Assembly: GCA_017307785.1 (NCBI GenBank)
Contig: JAFKGI010000003.1
Span: 1-64,000, forward strand
Source: Vulcanimicrobiota bacterium
GTDB taxonomy: Bacteria > Vulcanimicrobiota > Xenobia > Xenobiales > JADMJV01
Length of the DNA stretch: 64,000 bases
Direction of reading: 5' to 3'
Shown here: positions 16,701 through 24,624 of the stretch, piece after piece
Position numbering within the stretch: position 1 is the stretch's first letter
Layout of the letters: every line of letters begins with the position of its first letter
Translations under genes and position numbers: made by a program
Notes under the pieces: model-generated
The model's database searches: none
The model's input: the letters and a program-made list of their open reading frames with translations, nothing else
Told to the model about the DNA's origin: nothing

Positions 16701-17697
16701 CCAGTTGTCGAAGGTACTCGGCGTCCGCCTCGGGTAAAGAAGGCCGGATGAACATGCCGGTGCCCAGCTCAAATCCGGCCAACTTGGTCAGCCTGGGAAC
16801 GACCGCGATGTACCAGTGGAAAAAGTGTTTTCCCGGCCCCGGCGGATTTGCGGAACGAACGATCAGGTTGTAGTCCGGATCCCTCAGTCCAAAGTAGAGT
16901 CGCGCCAGCACCTGCTGGAGCACTCCCGCCAGCTCCCTCAGCTCGGTCGCTTCCGAGAGGGCGAAACAGTGACTGTGCCGCTTAGGAACGATCCAGACCG
17001 AGTAGGGACATTCCGACGCGAACGGCACAAAGGCCAGAAAGCCGTAGCTGTCCACCAGCACGCGAGAGCGCTCTTCCGTTTCGGACCTCACCATCTCGCA
17101 GAAAAGACAACCTTTGCCCTTCTGGAAAAAGCGAAAGGCATCGTCGAAACGACGCCTCACCGACGAGGGTAGGACCGGTAGCCCGATGATCTGCGAGTGA
17201 GGATGCTCCAGAGAACTGCCCGCCGAGGCGCCGTGATTCTTGAAGACCACCAGATGTTCCAGTTCGCGTTTGTGGGAAAGCTCCAGGCTGCGTTGACTCC
17301 AGGCGCGCAGCACCCATTCCACTTCGGCTTCGCTCTGTAGCGCCAGGGTGGTATTGTGCAGGCGACTCTCGGCCACCACTTCATGCACGCCCGAGCCGAC
17401 CAGCCGGCGCTGGAACAAACTACCGATCGGCGTGCCTTCTTTCTCCTCCGCCGTGAGAGCCGGGAAACGATTGGGGAATGAGCGCACCTGCCATTGCTCC
17501 TGGTCGTCACAAAAACGCAGGGTCTCACCGGGTGTATTGACCTCTCCCCCCGGGCAAAAGGGGCAATCCTCGCGATGGGAAAGCCGGTCACCGGTCACGG
17601 GGGATTTGGAGGCGTGAAAGTCCTCCGGACGGCGAGCGCGCTCCGGCGCCACCACCACCCAGTCCCGGGTGGCTACGTTGTAGCGCATCTCTGACAT
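16684..17697 (-). CDS. galT: GalT-family nucleotidylyltransferase
   Basis: A 337-residue HIT-superfamily enzyme. GalT exchanges UMP between UDP-glucose and galactose-1-phosphate. Visible landmarks are RYNVATRDWVVVAPERARRP at the start, the zinc-binding CPFCPG, the nucleophile region HPHSQIIGLP, a second CLFCEM pair and HFHWYIAVVP. The motif has HPHSQ where classic GalT has HPHGQ, so an ADP-glucose phosphorylase-like relative is a real alternative. I use the ATG at 17697; the upstream extension to 17778 is unlikely. No other galactose gene is nearby. The 3' end lies inside repeat copy 2. Confidence 0.8.
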   Translation of the reverse strand: MSEMRYNVATRDWVVVAPERARRPEDFHASKSPVTGDRLSHREDCPFCPGGEVNTPGETLRFCDDQEQWQVRSFPNRFPALTAEEKEGTPIGSLFQRRLVGSGVHEVVAESRLHNTTLALQSEAEVEWVLRAWSQRSLELSHKRELEHLVVFKNHGASAGSSLEHPHSQIIGLPVLPSSVRRRFDDAFRFFQKGKGCLFCEMVRSETEERSRVLVDSYGFLAFVPFASECPYSVWIVPKRHSHCFALSEATELRELAGVLQQVLARLYFGLRDPDYNLIVRSANPPGPGKHFFHWYIAVVPRLTKLAGFELGTGMFIRPSLPEADAEYLRQLVLPGK

Positions 17698-17755
17698 GGG
17701 TGAAGGCTTCGTGACCGACCACTGGGTGCCCCTCCGGCCGGACAAGACAAGGTCT

Positions 17756-17767
17756 TCGAGTACTCGA
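17756..17767. promoter_or_regulatory. 12-bp perfect palindrome, candidate operator
   Basis: TCGAGTACTCGA is its own reverse complement. It lies in the 145-base divergent gap between the GalT-family gene and paoA, where a shared operator would be expected. Confidence 0.35.
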
Positions 17768-17797
17768 TCTGATAGCAATTTTGATTACCTGCATCCC

Positions 17798-17813
17798 GCC
17801 TCCTACGGGAGGC
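17798..17813 (+). promoter_or_regulatory. stable UACG-tetraloop hairpin before paoA
   Basis: GCCTCC and GGAGGC form a 6-bp stem closed as C(UACG)G, an unusually stable tetraloop. It lies 29 bases upstream of the paoA ATG and could protect or tune the leader. No T-run follows. Confidence 0.4.
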
Positions 17814-17842
17814 AAGGTAGCTTCAGAGCGGAAGGCAGATCT

Positions 17843-18472
17843 ATGCAAAACGACTGGACTCGCCGAAATTTTCTCTCCACCGGAGCTGCCGTAACCGGCG
17901 CCCTGGTCGCCACCCCTTGGACCAACCCGGCGGCCATGCCGGCACCCGCCAAAGAGGCCGCCCCTTCTCTGCCTGTGCATCTGGTAGTCAATGGCAAGGA
18001 GCAGAAGCTCAGCCTGGACCCCCGCACCACTTTGCTGGACGCCTTGCGCGAGCACATGCACCTGACGGGCACCAAGAAAGGTTGCGATCACGGCCAGTGT
18101 GGTGCCTGCACGGTGCTGGTCAATGGACGTCGCATCAACTCCTGCCTGACCCTGGCGGTGATGCACGAGGGGGATAAGGTGACCACCATTGAGGGTTTGG
18201 GCACACCGGAGAAGCTGCATCCGATGCAGGCTGCCTTCGTGAAGCACGACGGCTTCCAGTGCGGCTATTGCACGCCCGGGCAAATCTGCTCGGCGGTGGG
18301 CGCGCTCAAAGAAATCCAGGCAGGAGTTCCCAGTCACGTCAGCAGCGACCTGAACGGCCCGATGAGAGCGACCGATCTGGAACTGCGGGAGCGCCTGAGC
18401 GGCAACCTCTGCCGCTGCGGAGCTTACTCCAACATTATCGAAGCCGTCCGCGAAGTGGCAGGAGAAGCCTGA
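17843..18472 (+). CDS. paoA: periplasmic aldehyde oxidase, [2Fe-2S] subunit with Tat signal
   Basis: The iron-sulfur subunit of a molybdenum enzyme of the PaoABC (YagTSR) type, which oxidises aldehydes in the periplasm. The first 35 residues form a Tat signal ([17 protein letters not shown]), so the folded complex is exported. Two [2Fe-2S] clusters are supported: [16 protein letters not shown] with a later Cys, then QCGYCTPGQ and GNLCRCGAY. The ATG at 17843 has GGAAGG 8 bases upstream. It ends 1 base before paoB starts. Confidence 0.93.
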   Translation: MQNDWTRRNFLSTGAAVTGALVATPWTNPAAMPAPAKEAAPSLPVHLVVNGKEQKLSLDPRTTLLDALREHMHLTGTKKGCDHGQCGACTVLVNGRRINSCLTLAVMHEGDKVTTIEGLGTPEKLHPMQAAFVKHDGFQCGYCTPGQICSAVGALKEIQAGVPSHVSSDLNGPMRATDLELRERLSGNLCRCGAYSNIIEAVREVAGEA

Positions 18473-18473
18473 T

Positions 18474-19412
18474 ATGAAGCCCTTTACCTACGAACGTGCC
18501 AGCACCGCTCAGCAGGCGGCCCAACTGGCTCAAAAACATCCCAACGCCAAATTTATCGCCGGCGGCACCAACCTGCTCGATCTGATGAAGCATCAGGTGG
18601 AAACGCCGCCTCACCTCATCGACGTCAACCACATCGGTCTGGCCAGAGTGGAATCGACTGCGGAGGGCGGTGTGCGCATCGGAGCGCTGGTGCGCAATAC
18701 GGACCTGGCCGCCGACAGCATGATCCGTCGCGACTATCCGGTCCTTTCCCGGGCTCTGCTGGCCGGGGCATCGGCCCAGCTACGCAACAAGGCCACCACC
18801 GCCGGAAACCTGCTGCAGCGCACCCGCTGTCCTTATTTTTACGACACCAGCAAGCCTTGCAATAAGCGCAAACCAGGCAGTGGCTGTTCGGCTATCGGCG
18901 GCTACGAACGCAACCTGGGTATCCTGGGGGTTTCGGAAGCCTGCATCGCCACTCACCCCTCGGATATGGCCGTGGCCCTACGCGTGCTTGACGCCCAGGT
19001 GGAGACGGTTGCGCCAGATGGCGCGCAGCGAAAAATCGCGCTGGCTGACTTGCATCGCCTGCCCGGTACGACTCCCCACCTGGAGACCAACTTGAAAGCG
19101 GGGGAACTGATCACCCACGTGACGCTGCCCAAGCCGGTAGGTGGCAAGCAGACCTACACCAAGGTCCGCGACCGTGCCTCCTACGCTTTCGCGGCCGTGT
19201 CCATGGCCGCCATCCAACTGCCTGACGGGCGCTTTCAGTTTGCCTTCGGCGGTCTGGCCCCCAAGCCGTGGCGCGTGGAAGCCGCCGAAGGAACGGCTCC
19301 TCAGGCGGAACAGATCCTGGCCGGGGCTCGCACCACGCCCCAGAACGCCTTCAAGAAAACACTGACCACGCGCTTGATCGCGTCCGCTCTCAAGGGAGGC
19401 AAGCAGTCATGA
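18474..19412 (+). CDS. paoB: periplasmic aldehyde oxidase, FAD subunit
   Basis: The FAD-binding subunit, 312 residues, of the xanthine dehydrogenase medium-chain family. The FAD motif is [14 protein letters not shown], followed by [12 protein letters not shown]. The extra Cys set in [20 protein letters not shown] matches the [4Fe-4S] insertion known from PaoB/YagS. It has no signal of its own and would travel with PaoA. The stop overlaps the paoC ATG by 4 bases. Confidence 0.92.
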   Translation: MKPFTYERASTAQQAAQLAQKHPNAKFIAGGTNLLDLMKHQVETPPHLIDVNHIGLARVESTAEGGVRIGALVRNTDLAADSMIRRDYPVLSRALLAGASAQLRNKATTAGNLLQRTRCPYFYDTSKPCNKRKPGSGCSAIGGYERNLGILGVSEACIATHPSDMAVALRVLDAQVETVAPDGAQRKIALADLHRLPGTTPHLETNLKAGELITHVTLPKPVGGKQTYTKVRDRASYAFAAVSMAAIQLPDGRFQFAFGGLAPKPWRVEAAEGTAPQAEQILAGARTTPQNAFKKTLTTRLIASALKGGKQS

Positions 19413-21616
19413 AATTCACCGCTCCCGCCGGTCCCAGCCCCATTGACCAGGGCAAAGTCGTCGGACATCCCCATGATCGAATCGACGGACGCGCCAAGGT
19501 TTCCGGCACGGCCCCCTACGCCTATGAGCGCAACCAGTTGGCTCCCAATGCCGCTTACGGCGTCATTGTGGGTTCCACGATTGCCACCGGCAGGATCAAT
19601 CGCATCGACACCAGCCGGGCACAAGCCGCCCCGGGAGTGCTCGGCGTGGTCACCTACAAGAACGCCGGTAAGCTGGGCAAAGCCAGGACCCACGCCGCCC
19701 GCATGCTGGCGGGACCCAATGTGGAGCATTACGATCAGTCGGTGGCGCTGGTGGTGGCCGAAACCTTCGAACAGGCACGAGACGCGGCCAAACTGGTGCA
19801 GGTCGACTACACGCCAGCCCAGGGTCGCTACGATCTGGCTGCCGAGAAGCCCAACGCCAAAATGCCCAAGGCCGGGCAGTTCGGTCCACCGGATAGCAAA
19901 ACCGGCGACTTCGAGGGCGCCTTCGCCAGGGCCGCGGTCACCGTCGACGGCACCTTCAGCACCCCCGATCACAGCCACATGATGCTGGAGCCGCATGCCA
20001 CCATCGCCGCCTGGCATGGAGATCAGTTGCTGCTCTGGACCTCGAACCAGATGATCGCCTGGGCCGTCCACGACACCTCGGAAATCCTGGGAATCCGACC
20101 CGAGAAAATCCATGTCAGTTCGCCTTTCATCGGCGGCGGCTTCGGTGGCAAACTGTGGATTCGCTCCGACGCCATTCTGGCCGCCCTGGGCGCTCGGTTG
20201 GTCAAACGCCCGGTCAAAGTAGCCCTCCTGCGCTCGCAAGTTCCCAACAACACCAGCCACCGTCCGGCCACCATTCAGCGTGTGCGCATCGGCGCGGGCA
20301 CGGACGGGAAAATCCAGTCTATCGCACACGAAAGCTGGTCGGGCAATTTGAACAGCTTCCGCGAAGAACGAGCCGGCTCTCAGACCAAGTTGCTTTACGC
20401 CGGAGCCAATCGACTGATCACTCATCGCATGGCCGAACTGGATCTCCCCGAAGGAAACGCCATGCGAGCCCCGGGCGAAGCGGTCGGACATCTGAGCCTG
20501 GAAGTGGTCATGGACGAGTTGGCCGAGAAACTCCAGATCGACCCGGTGCAGTTGCGCGTTCTCAACGACGTGCAGTACGACCCGGAAAAAGGTCCCGAGC
20601 GCCCCTTTTCCAGTCGCAAGCTGGTGGAGTGCATGGAGGAAGGCGCCAAACGCTTCGGCTGGAGCAAGCGCAACCCCAAGCCGGGCCAGGTGCGCGACGG
20701 GGACTGGATGATCGGGATGGGCGTGGCCTCGGCCTTGCGCAACAACCCCACCAAAGAATCGGAGGCGCGCGTGCGCCTCGATAAGCACGGAAAAATCACG
20801 GTGGAATCCGACATGACCGATATCGGCACCGGCTCCTACACCATCCTGGCCCAGACGGCCGCCGAGATGATGGGCGTGCCCTTACACCACGTGACCGTCA
20901 AGCTCGCCGAAAGTCATTATCCCGTCTCCTGCGGATCGGGTGGTCAGTTTGGCGGCAACAGTTCGGCCTCCAGCGTTTACGCGGCCTGCGTGTTGCTGCG
21001 TGCCGCTCTGGCGCAGAAGGCGGGATGGCAAGTCGAAGAAACCGAGTTTGTCGATGGCAAGATGAGCGCGGGCGGCAAATCCCTGAGCCTGGCCGAAGCG
21101 GCCGGTCCGAAAGGCGTGACTGCCCAGGACAAAATTGAGTTTGGAGACTCTCAGAAAAAGTGGGCTCAGGCCTCTTTCGGAGCTCACTTCGTGGAGGTGG
21201 GTGTGCATCGAATCACCGGAGAAACCCGCGTTCGCCGGGTTCTGGGCGTGTTCACCGCCGGCCGCATCCTCAATCCCAAGACGGCCCGCTCTCAGCTGCT
21301 GGGTGCCATGGCCCAGGGCATTGGCGGAGCACTTTGCGAGGAGCTGGTGGTGGACAAGCGCCACGGCTACTTCGTCAACCACGACCTGGCCGAATATCAC
21401 GTGCCCGTCCACGCCGACATCCCGCATACCGAAGTCGTCATCCTGGAAGAACTCGACGACAAAAGCTCGCCGTTGAAGGCGAAAGGGGTCGGCGAGCTGG
21501 GCATTTGCGGCATTGGAGCGGCGGTGGGGAACGCCATTTACAACGCCACCGGTATCCGACTGCGCGACTACCCCTTCACCCCGGACAAACTGCTCGAGCA
21601 TCTACCGCCGGTCTAG
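19409..21616 (+). CDS. paoC: periplasmic aldehyde oxidase, molybdenum subunit
   Basis: The catalytic subunit, 735 residues, about the length of E. coli PaoC. Visible parts are [17 protein letters not shown] at the start, [11 protein letters not shown] in the cofactor domain, [15 protein letters not shown], and GVGELG near the C-terminus with the conserved active-site Glu. GGGAGG lies upstream of the ATG at 19409, which overlaps the paoB stop. It needs molybdopterin cytosine dinucleotide; the PaoD/XdhC-like maturation partner is not next to it. It converges with the beta-lactamase-like gene, overlapping by 4 bases. Confidence 0.93.
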   Translation: MKFTAPAGPSPIDQGKVVGHPHDRIDGRAKVSGTAPYAYERNQLAPNAAYGVIVGSTIATGRINRIDTSRAQAAPGVLGVVTYKNAGKLGKARTHAARMLAGPNVEHYDQSVALVVAETFEQARDAAKLVQVDYTPAQGRYDLAAEKPNAKMPKAGQFGPPDSKTGDFEGAFARAAVTVDGTFSTPDHSHMMLEPHATIAAWHGDQLLLWTSNQMIAWAVHDTSEILGIRPEKIHVSSPFIGGGFGGKLWIRSDAILAALGARLVKRPVKVALLRSQVPNNTSHRPATIQRVRIGAGTDGKIQSIAHESWSGNLNSFREERAGSQTKLLYAGANRLITHRMAELDLPEGNAMRAPGEAVGHLSLEVVMDELAEKLQIDPVQLRVLNDVQYDPEKGPERPFSSRKLVECMEEGAKRFGWSKRNPKPGQVRDGDWMIGMGVASALRNNPTKESEARVRLDKHGKITVESDMTDIGTGSYTILAQTAAEMMGVPLHHVTVKLAESHYPVSCGSGGQFGGNSSASSVYAACVLLRAALAQKAGWQVEETEFVDGKMSAGGKSLSLAEAAGPKGVTAQDKIEFGDSQKKWAQASFGAHFVEVGVHRITGETRVRRVLGVFTAGRILNPKTARSQLLGAMAQGIGGALCEELVVDKRHGYFVNHDLAEYHVPVHADIPHTEVVILEELDDKSSPLKAKGVGELGICGIGAAVGNAIYNATGIRLRDYPFTPDKLLEHLPPV

Positions 21617-22488
21617 CGGCTCTGTCTGACCACCTCCGCCTCAAAGGCCTGTCTGGTCTTTTCCAGAAGGCGCAGGTAACCGTCTCGGTCCAGCCAGACC
21701 TGAGAGCCCTGCTTGACCCGACGGTCGAGCTTGGCCAGCATGTCAAAGTAGATACCGTGCGCACCCAAGAAAATATCGCACGGATAGTAAGGCATCTCTC
21801 CAAAGGTCTTGCGAAAATCTTCGGCGATACCCGGGTAGGAGGCCGGTTGACCGGGCTTGTCCACCAGATGATACTGGGTCAGGTACATCAGCCCACCCAC
21901 GATGACCACGTCGCGCTCCTGCCCGTCCAGTGTGGTGCGCAAAGTCCAGGTGGTGCAGCCGCGCGTGTGTCCGGCGGTTTTATGAGCGGTCAGCTTCATT
22001 TCCCCGAGCGAAACCACGTCTTCGTCATGCAGTTCACGATCGACCGGCGCCGCTTCGTAGGTGAAAATGCCGTCGGTGTTGGCCGCGAAGTCCGATTTCC
22101 CGCCGGTGCGCATCACTTCCGCATCTTCCGCCATGACCAGATTCTGGGCGTGGGTCTCGCGCAATACCTGGGCGGCCCCGGCCACATGATCCCAATGAGC
22201 CTGGCTGTTGAGGAAGATTTTGGTATCCGCCCAGCGGAATCCAAGCTTTTCCACGCTGGCTTTGATCTGGGCCGGAGAAGTCGCCAGATTGGCATTGATC
22301 AGAATATTGCCCTCGGAGGTGGTGACCAGATAACTGGCCAGATCCCGAGACCCCACATAGTAGAGGTGATCGGCGATGGCAAAGGGCTCCAGCGGGGCGG
22401 TCCAGTCGGGATTCTCGGCGGCTTGAAGGGTGCCGGAAAGACAGAAAGCCAGAAAAGCGTGCAGCCAGGGTTGAATCATCTTTTTCAT
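21613..22488 (-). CDS. subclass B3-like metallo-beta-lactamase, Gln-variant zinc site
   Basis: A secreted 291-residue metallo-beta-lactamase-fold hydrolase with a signal peptide (residues 1-24). The first zinc motif reads SQAHWDH: Gln96-x-His98-x-Asp100-His101. Gln in the first position is the variant known from GOB enzymes; most B3 enzymes have His. AGHTRGCTTW and a C-terminal GAHG supply further ligands and match B3. It may hydrolyse beta-lactams, but B3-like folds also include lactonases, so resistance is unproven. Its ATG follows a TATACT element by 6 bases, a probable leaderless start, and is divergent from the Cys attenuator. Confidence 0.82.
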   Translation of the reverse strand: MKKMIQPWLHAFLAFCLSGTLQAAENPDWTAPLEPFAIADHLYYVGSRDLASYLVTTSEGNILINANLATSPAQIKASVEKLGFRWADTKIFLNSQAHWDHVAGAAQVLRETHAQNLVMAEDAEVMRTGGKSDFAANTDGIFTYEAAPVDRELHDEDVVSLGEMKLTAHKTAGHTRGCTTWTLRTTLDGQERDVVIVGGLMYLTQYHLVDKPGQPASYPGIAEDFRKTFGEMPYYPCDIFLGAHGIYFDMLAKLDRRVKQGSQVWLDRDGYLRLLEKTRQAFEAEVVRQSR

Positions 22489-22494
22489 CGGACC

Positions 22495-22500
22495 AGTATA
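22495..22500 (-). promoter_or_regulatory. -10 element of the beta-lactamase-like gene, probable leaderless
   Basis: On the minus strand TATACT ends 6 bases before the ATG at 22488, with no ribosome site between. Confidence 0.5.
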
Positions 22501-22501
22501 G

Positions 22502-22530
22502 TTGACAGAGCCTGCGAGCGAAACTAAGAT
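22502..22530 (+). promoter_or_regulatory. near-consensus sigma-70 promoter of the poly-Cys leader
   Basis: TTGACA at 22502-22507, a 17-base spacer and TAAGAT at 22525-22530. The expected RNA start is at or next to the A of the ATG at 22537, so the message would be leaderless. This is the best promoter match I saw in the window. Confidence 0.8.
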
Positions 22531-22536
22531 GGTCCG

Positions 22537-22602
22537 ATGAAATACTTCCCGCAGACCTGTTGTTGTTGTCAGCCCTTGCGGGAAGGTTCTCCGCTGGCCT
22601 GA
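22537..22602 (+). CDS. 21-residue poly-cysteine leader peptide
   Basis: A reading frame of 21 codons plus TGA, too short for usual gene calls: M-K-Y-F-P-Q-T then four Cys (TGT codons at 22558-22569), then Q-P-L-R-E-G-S-P-L-A. It starts at the predicted RNA 5' end. The Cys run lies exactly between two segments that can pair, as in amino-acid attenuators where a starved ribosome stalls. Leaderless poly-Cys leaders with this role are known in mycobacteria. The peptide itself probably has no function beyond translation. Confidence 0.75.
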   Translation: MKYFPQTCCCCQPLREGSPLA

Positions 22603-22653
22603 TAAACTTCAGAGCCTGACGAAAAACCTCCCGACACGCCGGGAGGTTTTTTT
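22545..22653 (+). promoter_or_regulatory. cysteine-responsive transcription attenuator
   Basis: Four pairing segments are visible. Segment 1, CTTCCCGCA (22545-22553), pairs perfectly with segment 2, TGCGGGAAG (22577-22585). Segment 2 (22579-22588, CGGGAAGGTT) also pairs with segment 3, AACCTCCCG (22625-22633), leaving one bulged A. Segment 3 pairs with segment 4 (22640-22648) as the terminator. A ribosome held on the Cys codons would cover segment 1, free segment 2 to trap segment 3 and prevent termination. With enough Cys-tRNA, the terminator would form. Function is inferred from this architecture. Confidence 0.75.
22622..22653 (+). terminator. intrinsic terminator, 12-bp stem plus T7
   Basis: AAAAACCTCCCG (22622-22633) pairs perfectly with 22640-22651 around a 6-base loop, and the right arm runs into seven T. 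It stands 40 bases before the gene at 22693 and serves as the attenuator's terminator. The A-run makes it partly bidirectional. Confidence 0.9.
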
Positions 22654-22692
22654 ATGCCTCCGGCCGTCGGGCGAGCCTCGAGAGGAAACCCA

Positions 22693-23010
22693 ATGAACGA
22701 ATTGATCGACATCAAAGTCTGCCGCTGCCGCGAGGATGTGGCCGTGGAAGTCTCCCTGGCGCCTGGCGACAGCCAGTTCCTGGAAACCGTCCAGGTCACG
22801 CTCAACGGGATTCTCCTCAATCCCGAGCGCGAGGGCCGGCGTCATCACCGGGCCACCCGCTACGTGCGCAATTTCCAGCGAGTCACTCAGTGGTTTCCCG
22901 GTCTCGACCACGAACTGGTGGTCACCGCCCAACGCCAGGACGGCGCCGTTTCCTCCTCCACCCTGCGCTGGAACAGTCAGGACGACTGCGGCGTCTGTCG
23001 CTGCCGGTAA
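22693..23010 (+). CDS. 105-residue Cys-motif protein under attenuator control
   Basis: A small soluble protein with no signal peptide and no family I recognise. Cysteines are clustered at both ends: C-R-C near residue 10 and C-G-V-C-R-C at the C-terminus, five in all, suggesting a metal site or redox pairs. The middle looks like a beta-rich domain. I take the ATG at 22693 because GAGAGGAAA precedes it; an upstream start at 22654 would overlap the terminator tail. The next gene is on the other strand, so this is the only visible target of the Cys attenuator. A role in cysteine or metal handling is inference. Confidence 0.7.
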   Translation: MNELIDIKVCRCREDVAVEVSLAPGDSQFLETVQVTLNGILLNPEREGRRHHRATRYVRNFQRVTQWFPGLDHELVVTAQRQDGAVSSSTLRWNSQDDCGVCRCR

Positions 23011-23014
23011 CCCC

Positions 23015-23902
23015 TCAAAAAGGGGTCCGTGCTTTTCCGGTCGTGAAGAACGAGCGCAGGTTGGCCACGCACAGTTCAGCCATGGCGCGACGTGCTTCTT
23101 GGGTAGCGCTTCCGATGTGGGGCGTCAGCACCACCTGATCGAGAGCCAGCAGTTCTCTGGGAACCTCCGGCTCGCGGGCGAAGACGTCCAGCCCGGCTCC
23201 GCCCAGTCGCCCCTCGACCAGAGCGCTGACCAGAGCGGCCTCATCCACCACGGATCCCCGGGCCACGTTAATCAAGATACCGGTCGGACCCAAAGCCTCC
23301 AGCACTTCGGCAGTGACCAATCCGTCGGTTTCAGGACCACCCGGCACAATCAGCACCAGGAAATCGCTCTGCCGCGCCAGCTCCAGAAGATCCGGGATAT
23401 AGCGGTAGCCCACCTCCCGGGGGTGACGCGCGAAATAAGCAATTTCCATACCGAAGGCTTCGGCCCGGCGGGCGATGGCCGACCCGATGCGACCCATGCC
23501 TACCAGACCGCAGGATTTGCCGTAGATCTGCGTCCCCAGAGACGGCACGCTCCAGCCACCGGAACGCAGCGTTCTTTCCGCCGCAGGCAGGCGGCGAGCG
23601 GCGGATAGCAGCAAGCCCAGGGCCAGTTCAGCCACCGATTCGGTGAGCACGTCGGGCGTATTGGCCACCACCAGTCCGCGAGCCCGGGCCGCTTCCAGGT
23701 CGACCCGGTCGACGCCCACTCCAAAGTTAGCGATGATCTCCAGGTCCGGTAACTGCTCCATCACTTGCGCCGAGGCGCCCAGAGAGCCGGATGTGACCAT
23801 TCCACGAATCCAAGGCCCCGGCTCACGCACTACTTCAAACTCTTGAGCCAACAGCCCGGGCAACACCGGGGTGCAGTCACTGGCCAAATAAATCGGGATC
23901 AT
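23015..23902 (-). CDS. D-isomer-specific 2-hydroxyacid dehydrogenase
   Basis: A 295-residue NAD(P)-dependent dehydrogenase that reduces 2-oxo acids such as glyoxylate or hydroxypyruvate. The N-terminal part has NFGVGVDRVDL, the Rossmann motif is GLVGMGRIGSAIARR, and catalytic segments are NVARGSVVDE (Arg), a Glu near LDVFAREPEVP and His in LTPHIGSAT. The length and the Pro-rich turns fit the GhrB-like or hydroxyphenylpyruvate reductase-like groups; exact substrate is open. Its ATG overlaps the methyltransferase stop (ATGA), so it is the last gene of a three-gene unit. Confidence 0.9.
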   Translation of the reverse strand: MIPIYLASDCTPVLPGLLAQEFEVVREPGPWIRGMVTSGSLGASAQVMEQLPDLEIIANFGVGVDRVDLEAARARGLVVANTPDVLTESVAELALGLLLSAARRLPAAERTLRSGGWSVPSLGTQIYGKSCGLVGMGRIGSAIARRAEAFGMEIAYFARHPREVGYRYIPDLLELARQSDFLVLIVPGGPETDGLVTAEVLEALGPTGILINVARGSVVDEAALVSALVEGRLGGAGLDVFAREPEVPRELLALDQVVLTPHIGSATQEARRAMAELCVANLRSFFTTGKARTPF

Positions 23903-24624
23903 CGCGCCACCACCAATCGAGTCACTCCCCCGAGACGAAGTACGCCATCTTTTCGATAAGGCTCAGCCGCCCGCTGAAGTTCCTCAGCCGGAGTCACCCA
24001 ACTGGGAAAGAAAAAACGCACCCACTCGCCCAGGTCTTCGGCCTCGACGATGGCGCACTCTCTTTCCTCGACGTGCTCGAGCACCCATCCGGCGGCCCCA
24101 AAATCCCGCTCGATGAGTTCCAAGGTTGCCAGACGTAGCGGACCGGGCCGGTCGTAGGCCAGCGGGGGCAACTGCCCAAAACGCGCCGCCACCTCGCGCG
24201 GCACCGAATACCACGGAATCCGCTCGTATTCGGCCCAGAGCGCGGCCACCAGACATCCGCCCGGCTTGAGAGCCTGGCGAGCTCTCCTCAGCACCGCCAC
24301 CGGATCGGGCATGGAGAAGAGGCCCCAGCGCGAAGTCACCGCCTCAAAGCTGCCCGGCACGAACTCGAAAGCATCGGCGCTCACCGCCTGGAACTGCACG
24401 TTCTCGCCCACTCGCCGACGAGTCTCCTCCAACGCATCCATCCAGGGGTCCACTCCCACCACCAAACCCGTGGGACCCACCCGATGGGCGATGCGCACCA
24501 GTGGTTCTCCCCTACCCGTGGCCAGGTCCAGCACGCGCATGCCGCTGCGGATACCGGCCAATTCCAGCATCCGCTCACTGACCTCGACGGTCAGCCTGGC
24601 CTCTCGAGCATACCAGTCGGTCAC
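23899..24624 (-). CDS. class I SAM-dependent methyltransferase
   Basis: A 241-residue methyltransferase of the UbiE/COQ5-like group. Motif I is VLDLATGRGEPLVRIA, followed by the acidic VVGVDPW and FEAVTSRWGLFSMPDP. I start at the GTG at 24624, which overlaps the upstream gene's TGA (GTGA); a longer frame exists but runs through that upstream gene. The substrate cannot be told. It lies between the HEAT-like gene and the dehydrogenase with 4-base overlaps on both sides. Confidence 0.85.
   Translation of the reverse strand: MTDWYAREARLTVEVSERMLELAGIRSGMRVLDLATGRGEPLVRIAHRVGPTGLVVGVDPWMDALEETRRRVGENVQFQAVSADAFEFVPGSFEAVTSRWGLFSMPDPVAVLRRARQALKPGGCLVAALWAEYERIPWYSVPREVAARFGQLPPLAYDRPGPLRLATLELIERDFGAAGWVLEHVEERECAIVEAEDLGEWVRFFFPSWVTPAEELQRAAEPYRKDGVLRLGGVTRLVVAR

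Larger units (their letters stand above)
22483..22542. promoter_or_regulatory. 12-bp inverted repeat covering two divergent start codons
   Basis: Bases 22483-22494 are the exact reverse complement of 22531-22542 (GGTCCGATGAAA). Each arm holds an ATG AAA start, one for the beta-lactamase-like gene on the minus strand and one for the poly-Cys leader on the plus strand. The 36 bases between them hold both promoters. Confidence 0.75.
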
